From: Monoglobus sp964617455
GTDB taxonomy: Bacteria > Bacillota > Clostridia > Monoglobales > Monoglobaceae
Direction of reading: 5' to 3'
Assembly: GCA_964617455.1 (NCBI GenBank)
Contig: CAZTYF010000007.1
Coordinates: forward strand, 28,213 to 92,212
DNA: 64,000 nt
Both the position numbers and the translations under genes were made by a program. This document shows positions 1 through 8,925 of this stretch, in pieces (positions within the stretch are counted from its first letter, which is position 1; each line of letters opens with the position of its first letter). Under the pieces are notes generated by a model that had not been told where the DNA came from, searched no databases, and was given only the letters and a program-made list of their open reading frames with translations.

Positions 1-3000
1 TTGGCGTCCGGTGCCAGGCTTACATTTATCATTCCCGCATTTCTGCCTGCAACTCGGGCGGTGAATTTATTTATGAATTCCACATTCACCGATTTGTAGA
101 GCATCCATGCATTGCCGGTGCTGCCTGCATCATAGCCGCCGCTGGCGCCGGATTGATTGTCTCTCAAATTGGCGTTGCCGCCGTCGTCGCCGGTTTCCGC
201 CTCGATTTGGGTATCGATTTTTATAACCTGTCTTGCGCAGGTGCCTGCTTCGATGTTCGCGGCGGTGACCCTTATAACTCCGTTGCCGTATACGGTAAGC
301 TCGCCCGTTTCGGAATTTATCTCGGCTGTTTTGCGGCCGGAGGAGTCAAGCTTTGTCACCTGCCATGTGAGTTTTGAAGCATCGACGGCATTTCCGCTCT
401 CGTCAACCGCCCGCAGTTTGCCCGTATAGGGTGTGGATTCCGTAACCGTGCCGGTGGCTCCGCTGTACATGGGAATGCCTCCGTCCCGATAATCTATAAC
501 TCCGTCCCGCAGGAACTCGGTGTCTCCGGAATCGATGGTGTAACTTTCTTTGAGGGCGTCCATGGGCACGGATTTGAGCTCCTTTGTGATTGACTCAATC
601 AAAGCCTCAAGGTCCGCCTTGGTCACTGCGCCGTCTATTTTCTTCAGGCCTTCGTCATAGACGCTCTTAAGCGTGCCTTGGCTCTCTTCCGTGTATGCGG
701 ACTTGGGCAGAGCGTCATATACGCTCTTGATTTGCTCTTTCGCCGCCGCTTTGTCGCTGTCGCCCGCTTTCGGCATGAGCTTGTTTACGACCGGGAAAGT
801 GGTGCTCAGGGACTCGCCGTCGTAACTTACCGTTGCCGTAATGACCGCAACACCTTCGGTGGCACCCGATGAAACCTTGCCCTTTGAATCCACCGCAGCC
901 ACATTGCTGTTTGAACTCTCATAGCTTACCTGTGCGTTGTTCAAATCAAGGATTGCTTCGTCGCTCATAACCGCCGAAAGGTTTGCCTCTACGGGTTCCA
1001 CCGTTTCAAGGCCGGTTCCGTCATCTGCGATAAGACCGTTTACGGATATGCCGCTCGGAATCGCTTTGACGGTCTTTAATTTCGAATCAAGGGTTCCGGT
1101 AACTCGGAACTGCGCCGAATTTGCCGTATCCTCCGCATTTGATGCCATATAGGCCGTGTATGTGCCGTTTGGAACCATATCCTTTTGGGCCGCCTCGTCA
1201 AAGAGATACATATCCCTTATATTGAGATTTACGGAAACGGTCTTTGTCTCGCCGGGCTGCAACTCCACCTTTTCAAAACCTTTGAGCTGCTTTGCGGGGG
1301 TTGTGCCCTTTCCCGCATCGGGGTGAGCCACATAGAGCTGGACCACCTCTTTGCCCGCAACGGTGCCGGTATTCTTTACATCCACCGAGAATGTGAGGGT
1401 GCCGTTAGCATCGATTTCGGAGGCGGGAGCACCGCTTGCTTCATTGCCGACTGTCTTGGCATAACTCAAAGGCTGCGCCGAATTTTCGTCCTTCCAGATA
1501 TAAACCTTGGTTTTTCCGCCCGTAGGCTCGGTGATGTCGATATTTTGATTTCCGCTGCCATCGGTTTTCACGCTCTTGGTCTCAAGGAGGGTTTGCTCCG
1601 AGGCATCCCCGTAGGTTGCGGCGATGATTGTGCCGTCGGGAGCGCCCTCTGCCTTTGTGTATTTGACATTCAGTTTGCCGTTTGCATAGGCGGCATCGGT
1701 TATTTTGTAGGGACTTGTGTCTTCTATGGGTGCGCCGCCCGATACCTTCATATTCGAGTACTCAAAATTCGCATAGCTCAAACCGTATCCGAAGGGATAT
1801 ACGGGCTCGCCGCTGTAGTATTGGTATGTGTGGCCGGGGTTTGTGTCATCGGCTTGGATGTTATAGTTTGTATATCTGCCGTTTATGCCGCCAACCGTTT
1901 TGGTGCCGCCGGCCAGTTCCATCTTTTTGACATCCTCGTTTTTATACCAGGTGGTGGTGAGTCTGCCGGAGGGATTGACTTCTCCGGTCAGGACTTTGCC
2001 CAAAGCCGTGCCCTGGGTTTGGCCGTTGTAGGATGTCCACAGGATGGCTTTGCATTTGTCTTTGAAGGGCTCCGTATTTATCTGGCCCACGGTTGACATA
2101 ACCACAACGGTCTTGTCGGGATAGGCATCGCAGAGAGCCCGCACGTGGGACTGAGAAGCGGGAAGGTCTATGCTCGTTCTGTCATGGGACTCCGAGGAAT
2201 CCGCCTCGCCCAACCCGGTGGAGTTTTTGGGAACGGTGGCTCCATAGGCTATGATAACATCCGCCTCGTCAAGCTGAGTTTTGTAGTTGTCCACCGAGAA
2301 ATCGGCGACGGTTCCCGTGGCGGTTATAATAAGGTCCGAAACGCCGTCATATCCACCCGTGTCGGTTATATCCTCCGGGAGTTTGCAAACCGCATAATCG
2401 TCAAGACTGTTGGTGGGTGAAGAGTTTACCGTGGCGAAAGAGCCGACGCTGCCGTAGGCGATGTTGAAGGATCCGCCGATACGGCTGCCGGTCGATATTT
2501 CGACTTCCACGTTGACCACGCCTTTGAAATCCACATCTTTGATAACGGCCCGAGCCGCAGGTGTCACATCCAAGAGACGGCCGTCGCTTGTCAAAGTCAT
2601 GCCCTGCACCTCAGTCACCTTTGTCAGGTCAAGGGCCTTCTTTTTGCCGTCTTTATAGACAAAGTTGACGCTTTTTACGTTATAGAGCAATGTATTGTCG
2701 GTGAGAACTCCCAAATGGTTTACCTCCGCATTGGGATTGAGGGTTTTGACTTCCTCGGTTATACCTTGGATGGGAGTTACGGTTTTTGTGGGCTCGCCGG
2801 TGTAGTCGCCCAAAACAAGCTTGTCGGCCAAGTTGCCCACAACGGCGATTTTGGACACGGTGCTTTTGAGAGGCAGGATATTGCCCTCGTTTTTCAGAAG
2901 AACCCAGGACTCCTCCGCCACATCCTCGGCGGCCTTGACATTTTCGTCGGTTTCTATATCGTTTGCGGTGTAATTTCTATAGGGTGTTTCCGCATCGAAT

Positions 3001-4538
3001 TCTCCCGTTTTGAATCTTTGAAGGAAGAGCTCATACACGGCCCGCTCCAACTCCTGTTCGGAGAGATAGCCGTTTTCCACCGCCGCAACTCCGAGATTTT
3101 GGGACTTGTTTCCGCCGCTTAGGTTGCACTCCACATTGAGTCCGTTTTTGAAAATCTCGGCTATGTAGGCCTCGTCGGGAAGGTCGGCTTGGCCCGTCAT
3201 TCCCTGTTTGAACTGAGAGCTGCCCAAAAGATAATCCCCTGCGCCGCAGTCGGAGGTAACATATCCCGAAAAGCCCCAATTCCGCCTCAGCAAATCCTGC
3301 AAGAGGTAGCTGTTGCCCAAAGAGGGAATGAAGTTATATACCAGATCGTCGCCTCTGTGAATTGTGGTCGCATTGTAAGAGGACATTACGGAGGCGGGCA
3401 TTGCAATCTCCGTGATGTTTTGGAATACCCTTGTGTAGTAGTTCCTGAAATTGAATTCGGTCATTTCGGAGGAACCGCTGCTCCTTGCCGTTTCGTTGTT
3501 ATTCGCCGCAAAATGCTTCAGTGTGGCAATGGTTTTGAGATATTTTTCATCATCCCCCTGCATTCCCCGAACAAAAGCGGCTCCCAATTGGGCTGTGAGG
3601 TAGGGGTCCTCGCCGTAGGTCTCCTCATTTCTGCCCCAGCGAGGGTCACGGGCCATATTGATGGTTGGGCTCCAATAGGAAAGGTTCAATCTGCTGTTTT
3701 TCGCCCTTGCCTCGGTTGAGGTGACATCCGCCATTTTGAGAATCAAATCTCTGTTCCAGGTGTTCGACATGGAAAGAGCGGTGGGGAAGGACGTTGCTTT
3801 TCCCTGGCGGGCCACGCCGTGTAAGGCCTCCTTCCAATAGTCATAGGCCGAAACACCCAAACGCTCGATTGCCGGAGCTTGATATCCGATTTGGCTCACC
3901 TTTTCTTCAAGAGTCATTCTCGACACCAAATCCGCGGCTCTCTCCTCGAAAGAGAGGCTCTCGTCTTGGTAGGGAAGAAGGGCGGGTTTGACGTCGGGAT
4001 TATAGAATTTTACGTAGACATAGTTGCCGCAATAGGCTTTGGCTGTGCCCGTGATATTGACGGTCACCGCACCCTTGGCATCGGCGGATTTCAGATCCGC
4101 CGTGTTTGTGGCATACGAATCCCAGGAGTTGTTGTTCACATTGTCAAAACTTGCAACTTCCGTGTCGCCCACTTTGATGACAACCGCCGCATCGTTTTTG
4201 TCCGCAACGCTTAAATCGACTTTGGTGTAACCCTTGCCTCCAAGGTCAACTTCGGGGAGAGTGAGTTGGGCCGTGCCGTTATCGTCGGTCTTTAAATTTT
4301 CGGTTCTCGGTCCGCCCACAGCCGCATCGTTTGAAAGAACGGAGCCGTCTCCGCTTACGGTGATGGAATCGTTGCCGAACTTGAGAGTGATTCCGCCCGT
4401 GCCGTCTTCGGTGACGGTGCCGAAATCCCCTGCCGCGGCAGTGGCCGAATCGTCGATTTCCGCAAAGGTCGGTATCGATAAGCAGGTCAGGGCCATCAAA
4501 AACGAAAGCACAAGAGCCGTAATTCTGCCTGTTTTCAT
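1..4538 (-). CDS. Secreted multidomain GH3 beta-glycosidase (beta-xylosidase/glucosidase type), partial
   Basis: Large extracellular family 3 glycoside hydrolase; exo-acting removal of beta-linked glucose or xylose from plant oligosaccharides is the usual role. The gene enters from the right (ATG 4536-4538, GGAGG a few bases upstream) and runs off the left edge, leaving 1512 codons visible and no stop. Residues 1-26 form a signal peptide ending PTFA. A carbohydrate-binding-like beta module follows (about 30-180), then the GH3 TIM barrel with RDPRWGRNEETYGED near residue 297, KHFAANNNETAR near 342 and the nucleophile Asp430 in VTSDCGAGDYLL. SDC instead of SDW is common in xylosidase-like GH3 members. 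The GH3 C domain and a fibronectin-III-like domain (VDVKNTGTVAG near 1050) follow, then Ig-like segments and the start of another carbohydrate-binding module (TQIEAETGDDGG near 1440). Far longer than the usual 700-850 residues because of accessory modules. Substrate is inferred only. Confidence 0.9.
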   Translation of the reverse strand, partial: MKTGRITALVLSFLMALTCLSIPTFAEIDDSATAAAGDFGTVTEDGTGGITLKFGNDSITVSGDGSVLSNDAAVGGPRTENLKTDDNGTAQLTLPEVDLGGKGYTKVDLSVADKNDAAVVIKVGDTEVASFDNVNNNSWDSYATNTADLKSADAKGAVTVNITGTAKAYCGNYVYVKFYNPDVKPALLPYQDESLSFEERAADLVSRMTLEEKVSQIGYQAPAIERLGVSAYDYWKEALHGVARQGKATSFPTALSMSNTWNRDLILKMADVTSTEARAKNSRLNLSYWSPTINMARDPRWGRNEETYGEDPYLTAQLGAAFVRGMQGDDEKYLKTIATLKHFAANNNETARSSGSSEMTEFNFRNYYTRVFQNITEIAMPASVMSSYNATTIHRGDDLVYNFIPSLGNSYLLQDLLRRNWGFSGYVTSDCGAGDYLLGSSQFKQGMTGQADLPDEAYIAEIFKNGLNVECNLSGGNKSQNLGVAAVENGYLSEQELERAVYELFLQRFKTGEFDAETPYRNYTANDIETDENVKAAEDVAEESWVLLKNEGNILPLKSTVSKIAVVGNLADKLVLGDYTGEPTKTVTPIQGITEEVKTLNPNAEVNHLGVLTDNTLLYNVKSVNFVYKDGKKKALDLTKVTEVQGMTLTSDGRLLDVTPAARAVIKDVDFKGVVNVEVEISTGSRIGGSFNIAYGSVGSFATVNSSPTNSLDDYAVCKLPEDITDTGGYDGVSDLIITATGTVADFSVDNYKTQLDEADVIIAYGATVPKNSTGLGEADSSESHDRTSIDLPASQSHVRALCDAYPDKTVVVMSTVGQINTEPFKDKCKAILWTSYNGQTQGTALGKVLTGEVNPSGRLTTTWYKNEDVKKMELAGGTKTVGGINGRYTNYNIQADDTNPGHTYQYYSGEPVYPFGYGLSYANFEYSNMKVSGGAPIEDTSPYKITDAAYANGKLNVKYTKAEGAPDGTIIAATYGDASEQTLLETKSVKTDGSGNQNIDITEPTGGKTKVYIWKDENSAQPLSYAKTVGNEASGAPASEIDANGTLTFSVDVKNTGTVAGKEVVQLYVAHPDAGKGTTPAKQLKGFEKVELQPGETKTVSVNLNIRDMYLFDEAAQKDMVPNGTYTAYMASNAEDTANSAQFRVTGTLDSKLKTVKAIPSGISVNGLIADDGTGLETVEPVEANLSAVMSDEAILDLNNAQVSYESSNSNVAAVDSKGKVSSGATEGVAVITATVSYDGESLSTTFPVVNKLMPKAGDSDKAAAKEQIKSVYDALPKSAYTEESQGTLKSVYDEGLKKIDGAVTKADLEALIESITKELKSVPMDALKESYTIDSGDTEFLRDGVIDYRDGGIPMYSGATGTVTESTPYTGKLRAVDESGNAVDASKLTWQVTKLDSSGRKTAEINSETGELTVYGNGVIRVTAANIEAGTCARQVIKIDTQIEAETGDDGGNANLRDNQSGASGGYDAGSTGNAWMLYKSVNVEFINKFTARVAGRNAGMINVSLAPDA

Positions 4539-4683
4539 AGTATTGTTTCCTCCTTGATAAATTTATATAAGCATTAATGTACTTTTCCGTTTTTTCACTT
4601 TGATTTTATCACCTTTTTCGAAATCATAAAAGACAAAAAAATCACAAAACAAGCCAAAAGTTGCTATGGCTTTCCTCGGAGGA

Positions 4684-4705
4684 CCCGGCGGGTATTTTTG
4701 CCGGG
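4684..4705. other. G/C-rich hairpin between GH3 gene and trp promoter
   Basis: CCCGGC (4684-4689) pairs with GCCGGG (4700-4705) around a ten-base loop. It lies between the divergent GH3 and trp transcription units, upstream of the trp promoter. There is no clear T run in either direction, so I do not call it a terminator. The rest of 4539-4759 holds A/T-rich sequence with the GH3 ribosome-binding site and no gene. Confidence 0.4.
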
Positions 4706-4759
4706 CTGGCTTCCCTGTCGGGTTTCGGCCGGGTTTGGGGAACAGCCCCAAAAAATTCC

Positions 4760-4788
4760 TTGACAAGGAGGGCTTGATGGGTTATAAT
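4760..4788 (+). promoter_or_regulatory. Consensus sigma-A promoter of the trp operon
   Basis: TTGACA at 4760-4765 and TATAAT at 4783-4788 are separated by exactly 17 bp. This is a perfect vegetative promoter, so operon control must come from a repressor or, more likely, from the leader that follows. The predicted start near 4795 gives a leader of about 160 nt before trpE. Confidence 0.85.
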
Positions 4789-4803
4789 TAGAAAACAGTT
4801 CCG

Positions 4804-4899
4804 GATTAGACGAGATTAGGTATTTGAGATTAGACGAGATGAGTGGGCTGAAATAGTGCCCGAACAATTTGGGAGGCGGCACTGCCGTGTCCCCTTTTG
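4804..4899 (+). promoter_or_regulatory. Candidate TRAP-type attenuator in the trp leader
   Basis: TAG/GAG triplets begin at 4807, 4812, 4817, 4826, 4831, 4836 and 4841, that is two-base spacers with one longer gap, and an eighth (TAG) is at 4854. Much of the array comes from two copies of GATTAGACGAGAT (4804 and 4828). Downstream, GGGAGGCGGC (4871-4880) can pair with GCCGTGTCCC (4884-4893), with one mismatch, followed by TTTT: a terminator-like hairpin. AGTGCC (4855-4860) can instead pair with GGCACT (4878-4883), which would break that hairpin. The last triplet overlaps this antiterminator arm. This is the logic of the Bacillus TRAP-controlled trp leader. No T-box motif and no Trp-codon leader peptide are seen. 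Binding by a TRAP (MtrB) protein is inferred. Confidence 0.5.
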
Positions 4900-4955
4900 A
4901 CGGATACCGAATACTTGGCATGGTCTACTCTGATATCTTTGAGGAGGCTTTTTTA

Positions 4956-6428
4956 ATGTTTTATCCAACTTTTGAACAGGTTGAGGAGTATGCCCGAGAA
5001 GGGTATAATCTGATTCCCGTTACTCTGTCGGTCTTTGCGGATATGGACACACCCATATCGGCCTTTCGAAAACTTGAAACCGACAAATACTGCTTTTTGC
5101 TTGAATCGGTGGAGGGCAACGAGCTCACCAACCGATATTCCTTCATCGGCAGAAATCCTTTTCTCATATTCAAGAGTCGGGGCGATATTGCGGAAATCAC
5201 CGATTTCAACGGAGTAACCGAACGCCGAGAAGGGAACCCCATTGACATATTGAACGAATATGCGGACAAGTTTCGTTCCCCCATCATCGACGGCCTGCCC
5301 TCTTTCAGCGGCGGAGCGGTGGGATGTTTTGCCTATGACTTGGTGCGGTTGACCGAAAGGCTCCCGGAGCCTCCGGAGGACGACCTTGACCAGCCCGATA
5401 TGCATTTTATGTTTACCGATGAGATTGTGGCTTTTGACAACAAAGCCAAGAAGATTGTCATTATGGTCAATATCCATCCCGGGGAAAATTTGCGGTTCAG
5501 ATATGACCGAGCGGTGGAGCGGCTGATTGAAATCAAAAACGAGCTTTCCGCCCCCCTGATTCTCCCCTCAAAACCGGGCAGCGGATTTCGGGGCTCCGCC
5601 AAAGCAAAGAGCAACATCTCCAAAGAGCGGTTTTGCGAAAATGTGGAAAAGGCAAAGGAATATATCAAAAACGGGGACATATTCCAGGTGGTGCTGTCAC
5701 AGCGGTTTGAGATTGAAAACTACAGCGACCCCCTGGGCGCCTATCGGGCCATAAGAGTCATAAACCCCTCCCCTTATATGTATTTTCTGAAGTTTGACGA
5801 CTATCAAATCGCAGGAGCCTCTCCCGAACTTTTGGTGCGGGTGGAGGACGGCATTGTGTACAACAGCCCCATTGCGGGCAGCAGGCCGAGAGGCAAAACC
5901 CCGGAGGAGGACAAGCAAAACGAGATTGACCTTTTGGCGGACCCCAAGGAAAATGCCGAGCATATTATGCTTGTCGACTTGGGACGGAACGATGTGGGCA
6001 AAGTTTGCGAGTTCGGCACCGTGGAGGTGACTCGGCTCAAATATATACAGCGGTTTTCTCACATTATGCATATGACCTCGGATATTCGGGGAAAACTCCG
6101 AAAGGACAAAACCCCCTTTGATGCCCTTCGGGCGGTGCTTCCCGCGGGAACCTTGTCCGGGGCGCCCAAAATTCGGGCCATGGAAATTATCGACGAGTTG
6201 GAAACGAGGAAGCGGGGCTTCTATGGCGGGGCCATCGGATATATCGGCTTCGGCGGCAGTCTTGACTCTTGCATAACCATCAGAACCGCCCTCTTTAAGG
6301 ACAACAAGGCCTATGTTCAAGCGGGAGCGGGAATCGTGTATGATTCCGTGCCCGAGACGGAATACAGCGAAACCGTCAACAAGGCCATGGCGATGATTCA
6401 GGCCATAGAAAGGGCAGGTGACCTTTGA
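4956..6428 (+). CDS. trpE: Anthranilate synthase component I
   Basis: Converts chorismate plus ammonia (from TrpG) to anthranilate, the committed step of tryptophan synthesis. 490 residues, normal length. ATG 4956 is chosen because GAGGAGG lies at 4941-4947; an upstream in-frame start at 4869 would sit inside the leader hairpin. The N-terminal domain carries the Trp feedback-site signature LLES...NRYSFIG, so allosteric inhibition is expected. The C-terminal chorismate-binding domain shows GDIFQVVLSQRFE, IAGASPELLVR, PIAGSRPRGKTPEED and PAGTLSGAPKIRAMEII. The stop TGA overlaps the trpG ATG by one base, typical of translational coupling of the two subunits. Confidence 0.97.
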   Translation: MFYPTFEQVEEYAREGYNLIPVTLSVFADMDTPISAFRKLETDKYCFLLESVEGNELTNRYSFIGRNPFLIFKSRGDIAEITDFNGVTERREGNPIDILNEYADKFRSPIIDGLPSFSGGAVGCFAYDLVRLTERLPEPPEDDLDQPDMHFMFTDEIVAFDNKAKKIVIMVNIHPGENLRFRYDRAVERLIEIKNELSAPLILPSKPGSGFRGSAKAKSNISKERFCENVEKAKEYIKNGDIFQVVLSQRFEIENYSDPLGAYRAIRVINPSPYMYFLKFDDYQIAGASPELLVRVEDGIVYNSPIAGSRPRGKTPEEDKQNEIDLLADPKENAEHIMLVDLGRNDVGKVCEFGTVEVTRLKYIQRFSHIMHMTSDIRGKLRKDKTPFDALRAVLPAGTLSGAPKIRAMEIIDELETRKRGFYGGAIGYIGFGGSLDSCITIRTALFKDNKAYVQAGAGIVYDSVPETEYSETVNKAMAMIQAIERAGDL

Positions 6429-7006
6429 TGAATATCATTATCGACAACTATGACTCCTTCACCTATAACCTTTATCAATACATAGGCGAGATAGACCCCG
6501 ACGTGGCCGTTTGGCGCAACGATGAAATCACCGTCGACGAAATCGAGGAAATGAATCCCGAACATATTATCATCTCTCCCGGTCCCAAATATCCCAAGGA
6601 TGCGGGAATTTGCATTGAGCTGATAGGCAGGCTCTTCAAAAAAATCCCCATTTTGGGTGTGTGTTTGGGCCACCAGTCCATCGGGGAGGCCATGGGCGGA
6701 AAAACGGTCCATGCACCAAGGCTTATGCACGGGAAAGACGATACGGCAAAAATCCTAAGCAAGGAGTCGGTTTTATTTGAGGGCATAGAGGGAGACGAAA
6801 TCAGAGTGGGGAGATACCATTCTTTGGTCACAGATGAGGGCAGCCTGCCCCAATCCATAAAAGTCACCGCCAAAACCGACGACGGCTCGGTTATGGCCAT
6901 GGAGCATCGGGAGTATCCCCTGTTCGGCCTTCAATTTCACCCCGAATCGGTGCTTACGCCGGAGGGCAAAAAAATTCTGCGTAACTTTTTGAATATAAAA
7001 AAATAA
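6428..7006 (+). CDS. trpG: Anthranilate synthase component II (glutamine amidotransferase)
   Basis: Class I glutamine amidotransferase that supplies ammonia to TrpE. 192 residues. The catalytic triad is visible: Cys in GVCLGHQSIGEAMGG, His and Glu in LQFHPESVLTPEG. The oxyanion motif SPGPKYPKDAG is also present. ATG 6428 overlaps the trpE stop, with AGGTGA upstream; a TTG codon just before it is unlikely to be the start. In some species such a subunit is shared with para-aminobenzoate synthesis; here its place in the trp operon argues for tryptophan. Confidence 0.96.
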   Translation: MNIIIDNYDSFTYNLYQYIGEIDPDVAVWRNDEITVDEIEEMNPEHIIISPGPKYPKDAGICIELIGRLFKKIPILGVCLGHQSIGEAMGGKTVHAPRLMHGKDDTAKILSKESVLFEGIEGDEIRVGRYHSLVTDEGSLPQSIKVTAKTDDGSVMAMEHREYPLFGLQFHPESVLTPEGKKILRNFLNIKK

Positions 7007-7025
7007 AATATAAGGAGAGAAAATT

Positions 7026-8042
7026 ATGCTTACGAAGTACATACGAAAGATTACGGATGGAGAGGATTTGACTTTTGAGGAGGCAAAAACCGCCATGGAT
7101 GCGGTGTTGGACGGAGGAGCGACTCCCGTTCAAATCAGCGCTTACCTGACCGCCCTTCGCATGAAAGGGGAAACCATCGATGAGATAAGCGGCAGCGCCG
7201 CCATGATGAACAGCAAGGCCTCTCTCATTGCGCCCAATGTTCCCGACTATGTTGACTGTGTGGGAACGGGCGGAGACGGCACAAACACTTTCAATATCTC
7301 AACCACGGCGGCATTCGCCATCGCAGGTTCGGGAGCCAAAACCGCCAAGCACGGCAATCGGGCCGTGTCCAGCAAATGCGGCAGCGCCGATGTTCTTGAG
7401 GCTTTGGGAGTGAATATTATGATAACCCCGGAGCAGGTTAAGGAATGCGTCGAAAAAATCGGCATCGGTTTTATGTTTGCTCGGACCATGCATCCCTGTA
7501 TGAAAACCGTATCGGGCGTTCGGAGCGAGATAAAAATTCGGACCCTGTTCAATATTTTGGGCCCCCTGTCCAACCCGTCCAATGCGAAGCACCAAGTTAT
7601 CGGTGTCTTTGACGAAAATCTGACCCACCCCTTGGCGGAGGCCATGATGAAATTGGGTATCACGGCGGGAATGACGGTGTGCGGAGTTGACGACGGCATG
7701 GATGAATTGTCAACCATAGGCAAGACCAAAATCTCCGAAATCAAAGACGGCAAGGTTATCGACTACTTTATCGAGCCGGAGGATATGGGCCTCAAAAGAG
7801 CAAAGGCAGAGGATATAAAGGGCGGCGACGTTACCGAAAACGTTGCCATCACTCTCGGTGTCCTCAACGGTGAAAAAGGTCCCCGTCGGGATATTGTGGT
7901 TCTCAATGCAGGAGCCGCCATTTATACCACCGGTTTGGCAAAATCCATCCGGGAGGGTGTCCGCATGGCGGAAAAGGCCATAGACAGCGGCGCCGCAAAG
8001 GAAAAACTGAATCAATTGAAAGAAATGACGAATTCTTTTTAA
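7026..8042 (+). CDS. trpD: Anthranilate phosphoribosyltransferase
   Basis: Transfers the phosphoribosyl group of PRPP to anthranilate, the second step of tryptophan synthesis. 338 residues, usual size, with no fused amidotransferase domain. The PRPP/Mg site appears as GTGGDGTNTFNIST, followed by KHGNRAVSSKCGSADVLEAL and the anthranilate-site segment FMFARTMHPCMK. FNILGPLSNPSN is the conserved hinge motif. A good AAGGAGAG ribosome-binding site precedes ATG 7026. It lies 19 bp after trpG and about 80 bp before trpC. Confidence 0.97.
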   Translation: MLTKYIRKITDGEDLTFEEAKTAMDAVLDGGATPVQISAYLTALRMKGETIDEISGSAAMMNSKASLIAPNVPDYVDCVGTGGDGTNTFNISTTAAFAIAGSGAKTAKHGNRAVSSKCGSADVLEALGVNIMITPEQVKECVEKIGIGFMFARTMHPCMKTVSGVRSEIKIRTLFNILGPLSNPSNAKHQVIGVFDENLTHPLAEAMMKLGITAGMTVCGVDDGMDELSTIGKTKISEIKDGKVIDYFIEPEDMGLKRAKAEDIKGGDVTENVAITLGVLNGEKGPRRDIVVLNAGAAIYTTGLAKSIREGVRMAEKAIDSGAAKEKLNQLKEMTNSF

Positions 8043-8120
8043 AATCGGCATTGTTTCCCTGCGGGAAGGGCAGTCTTGAGAAAAGGCGGCCCCGAAAGGG
8101 AAGATCGGAAATCGAAAAAT

Positions 8121-8924
8121 ATGGATATACTTGAAAAAATCGTAGCAAAAAAGAGAATATATTTGGAAAGCCAAAAGGAAAAAACCGATTACAAAACCCT
8201 GCGGGAGCAGGCAGAGGCGGCTTTTGGAGAGAGGGAGCGTCCGAGTTTTTTCGATGCTCTGAAAAATTACGAAAAGATTTCAATCATTGCCGAAGTCAAA
8301 AAGGCCTCTCCTTCCAAAGGTCTTATTCGGCCCGATCTTGACCATATGGATGTGGCAAGGGAATATCTGAAATCCGATGTTCAGGCCATGTCTGTGCTGA
8401 CGGAGACGGATTTCTTTTTGGGAAAGCCCGAGTTTTTGTCGGATATTGCGGAGATTTCGGATAAACCTCTTTTGCGCAAGGATTTCGTGATTGACGACTA
8501 TCAAATCTATGAGGCAAGTCTTCTCGGTGCCTCGGCAATATTGCTCATCGCGGCGATTCTTGACGACAAAACCATGGCCCGGTATATGGAAATCGCCCAT
8601 GGGCTCAATCTCGACTGTTTGGCGGAGGTGCACAATTCCGAGGAGCTCCGCCGGGTAAACGCCCTGGGCGCGAGGATCGTGGGAGTCAACAACCGAAACC
8701 TGAAAACCTTTGAAGAGGATTTGACCGTCTCGGAGCGGCTTTTGGGGCTTTTGGAAGAGAGGAACAAAAAGGTTTTGATTTCGGAAAGCGGAATCCGAAG
8801 CAGCCGAGACCTCCGATACATAGAGTCAATCGGCGCCGACGGGGCCCTTATCGGGGAGCTTTTTATGAGGCGGGACAACATCTCCGCTGCGGTTTCGGAT
8901 TTGAGAAGCGGAAGGCTTGGTTGA
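8121..8924 (+). CDS. trpC: Indole-3-glycerol phosphate synthase
   Basis: Closes the indole ring by decarboxylating CdRP to indole-3-glycerol phosphate. 267 residues from ATG 8121. The (beta/alpha)8 barrel shows the catalytic lysine motif IAEVKKASPSKG, then SVLTETDFFLG, PLLRKDFVIDDYQI, GVNNRNLKTF and the phosphate-binding SESGI and GADGALIGE segments. An in-frame TTG at 8076 would add an unconserved N-terminus, so I prefer 8121 although its ribosome-binding site is weak. The stop is one base before the trpF ATG. Confidence 0.96.
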   Translation: MDILEKIVAKKRIYLESQKEKTDYKTLREQAEAAFGERERPSFFDALKNYEKISIIAEVKKASPSKGLIRPDLDHMDVAREYLKSDVQAMSVLTETDFFLGKPEFLSDIAEISDKPLLRKDFVIDDYQIYEASLLGASAILLIAAILDDKTMARYMEIAHGLNLDCLAEVHNSEELRRVNALGARIVGVNNRNLKTFEEDLTVSERLLGLLEERNKKVLISESGIRSSRDLRYIESIGADGALIGELFMRRDNISAAVSDLRSGRLG

Positions 8925-8925
8925 T

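Noticed and set aside
1185..2096. 303-codon plus-strand frame inside the GH3 gene
   Set aside because: Antisense to an intact, motif-bearing GH3 reading frame.
4795..4955. T-box or Trp-rich leader peptide in the trp leader
   Set aside because: No AGGGTGGNACCGCG-type T-box sequence, and the only short frame (ATG 4839 to TAG 4856) encodes five residues without Trp.
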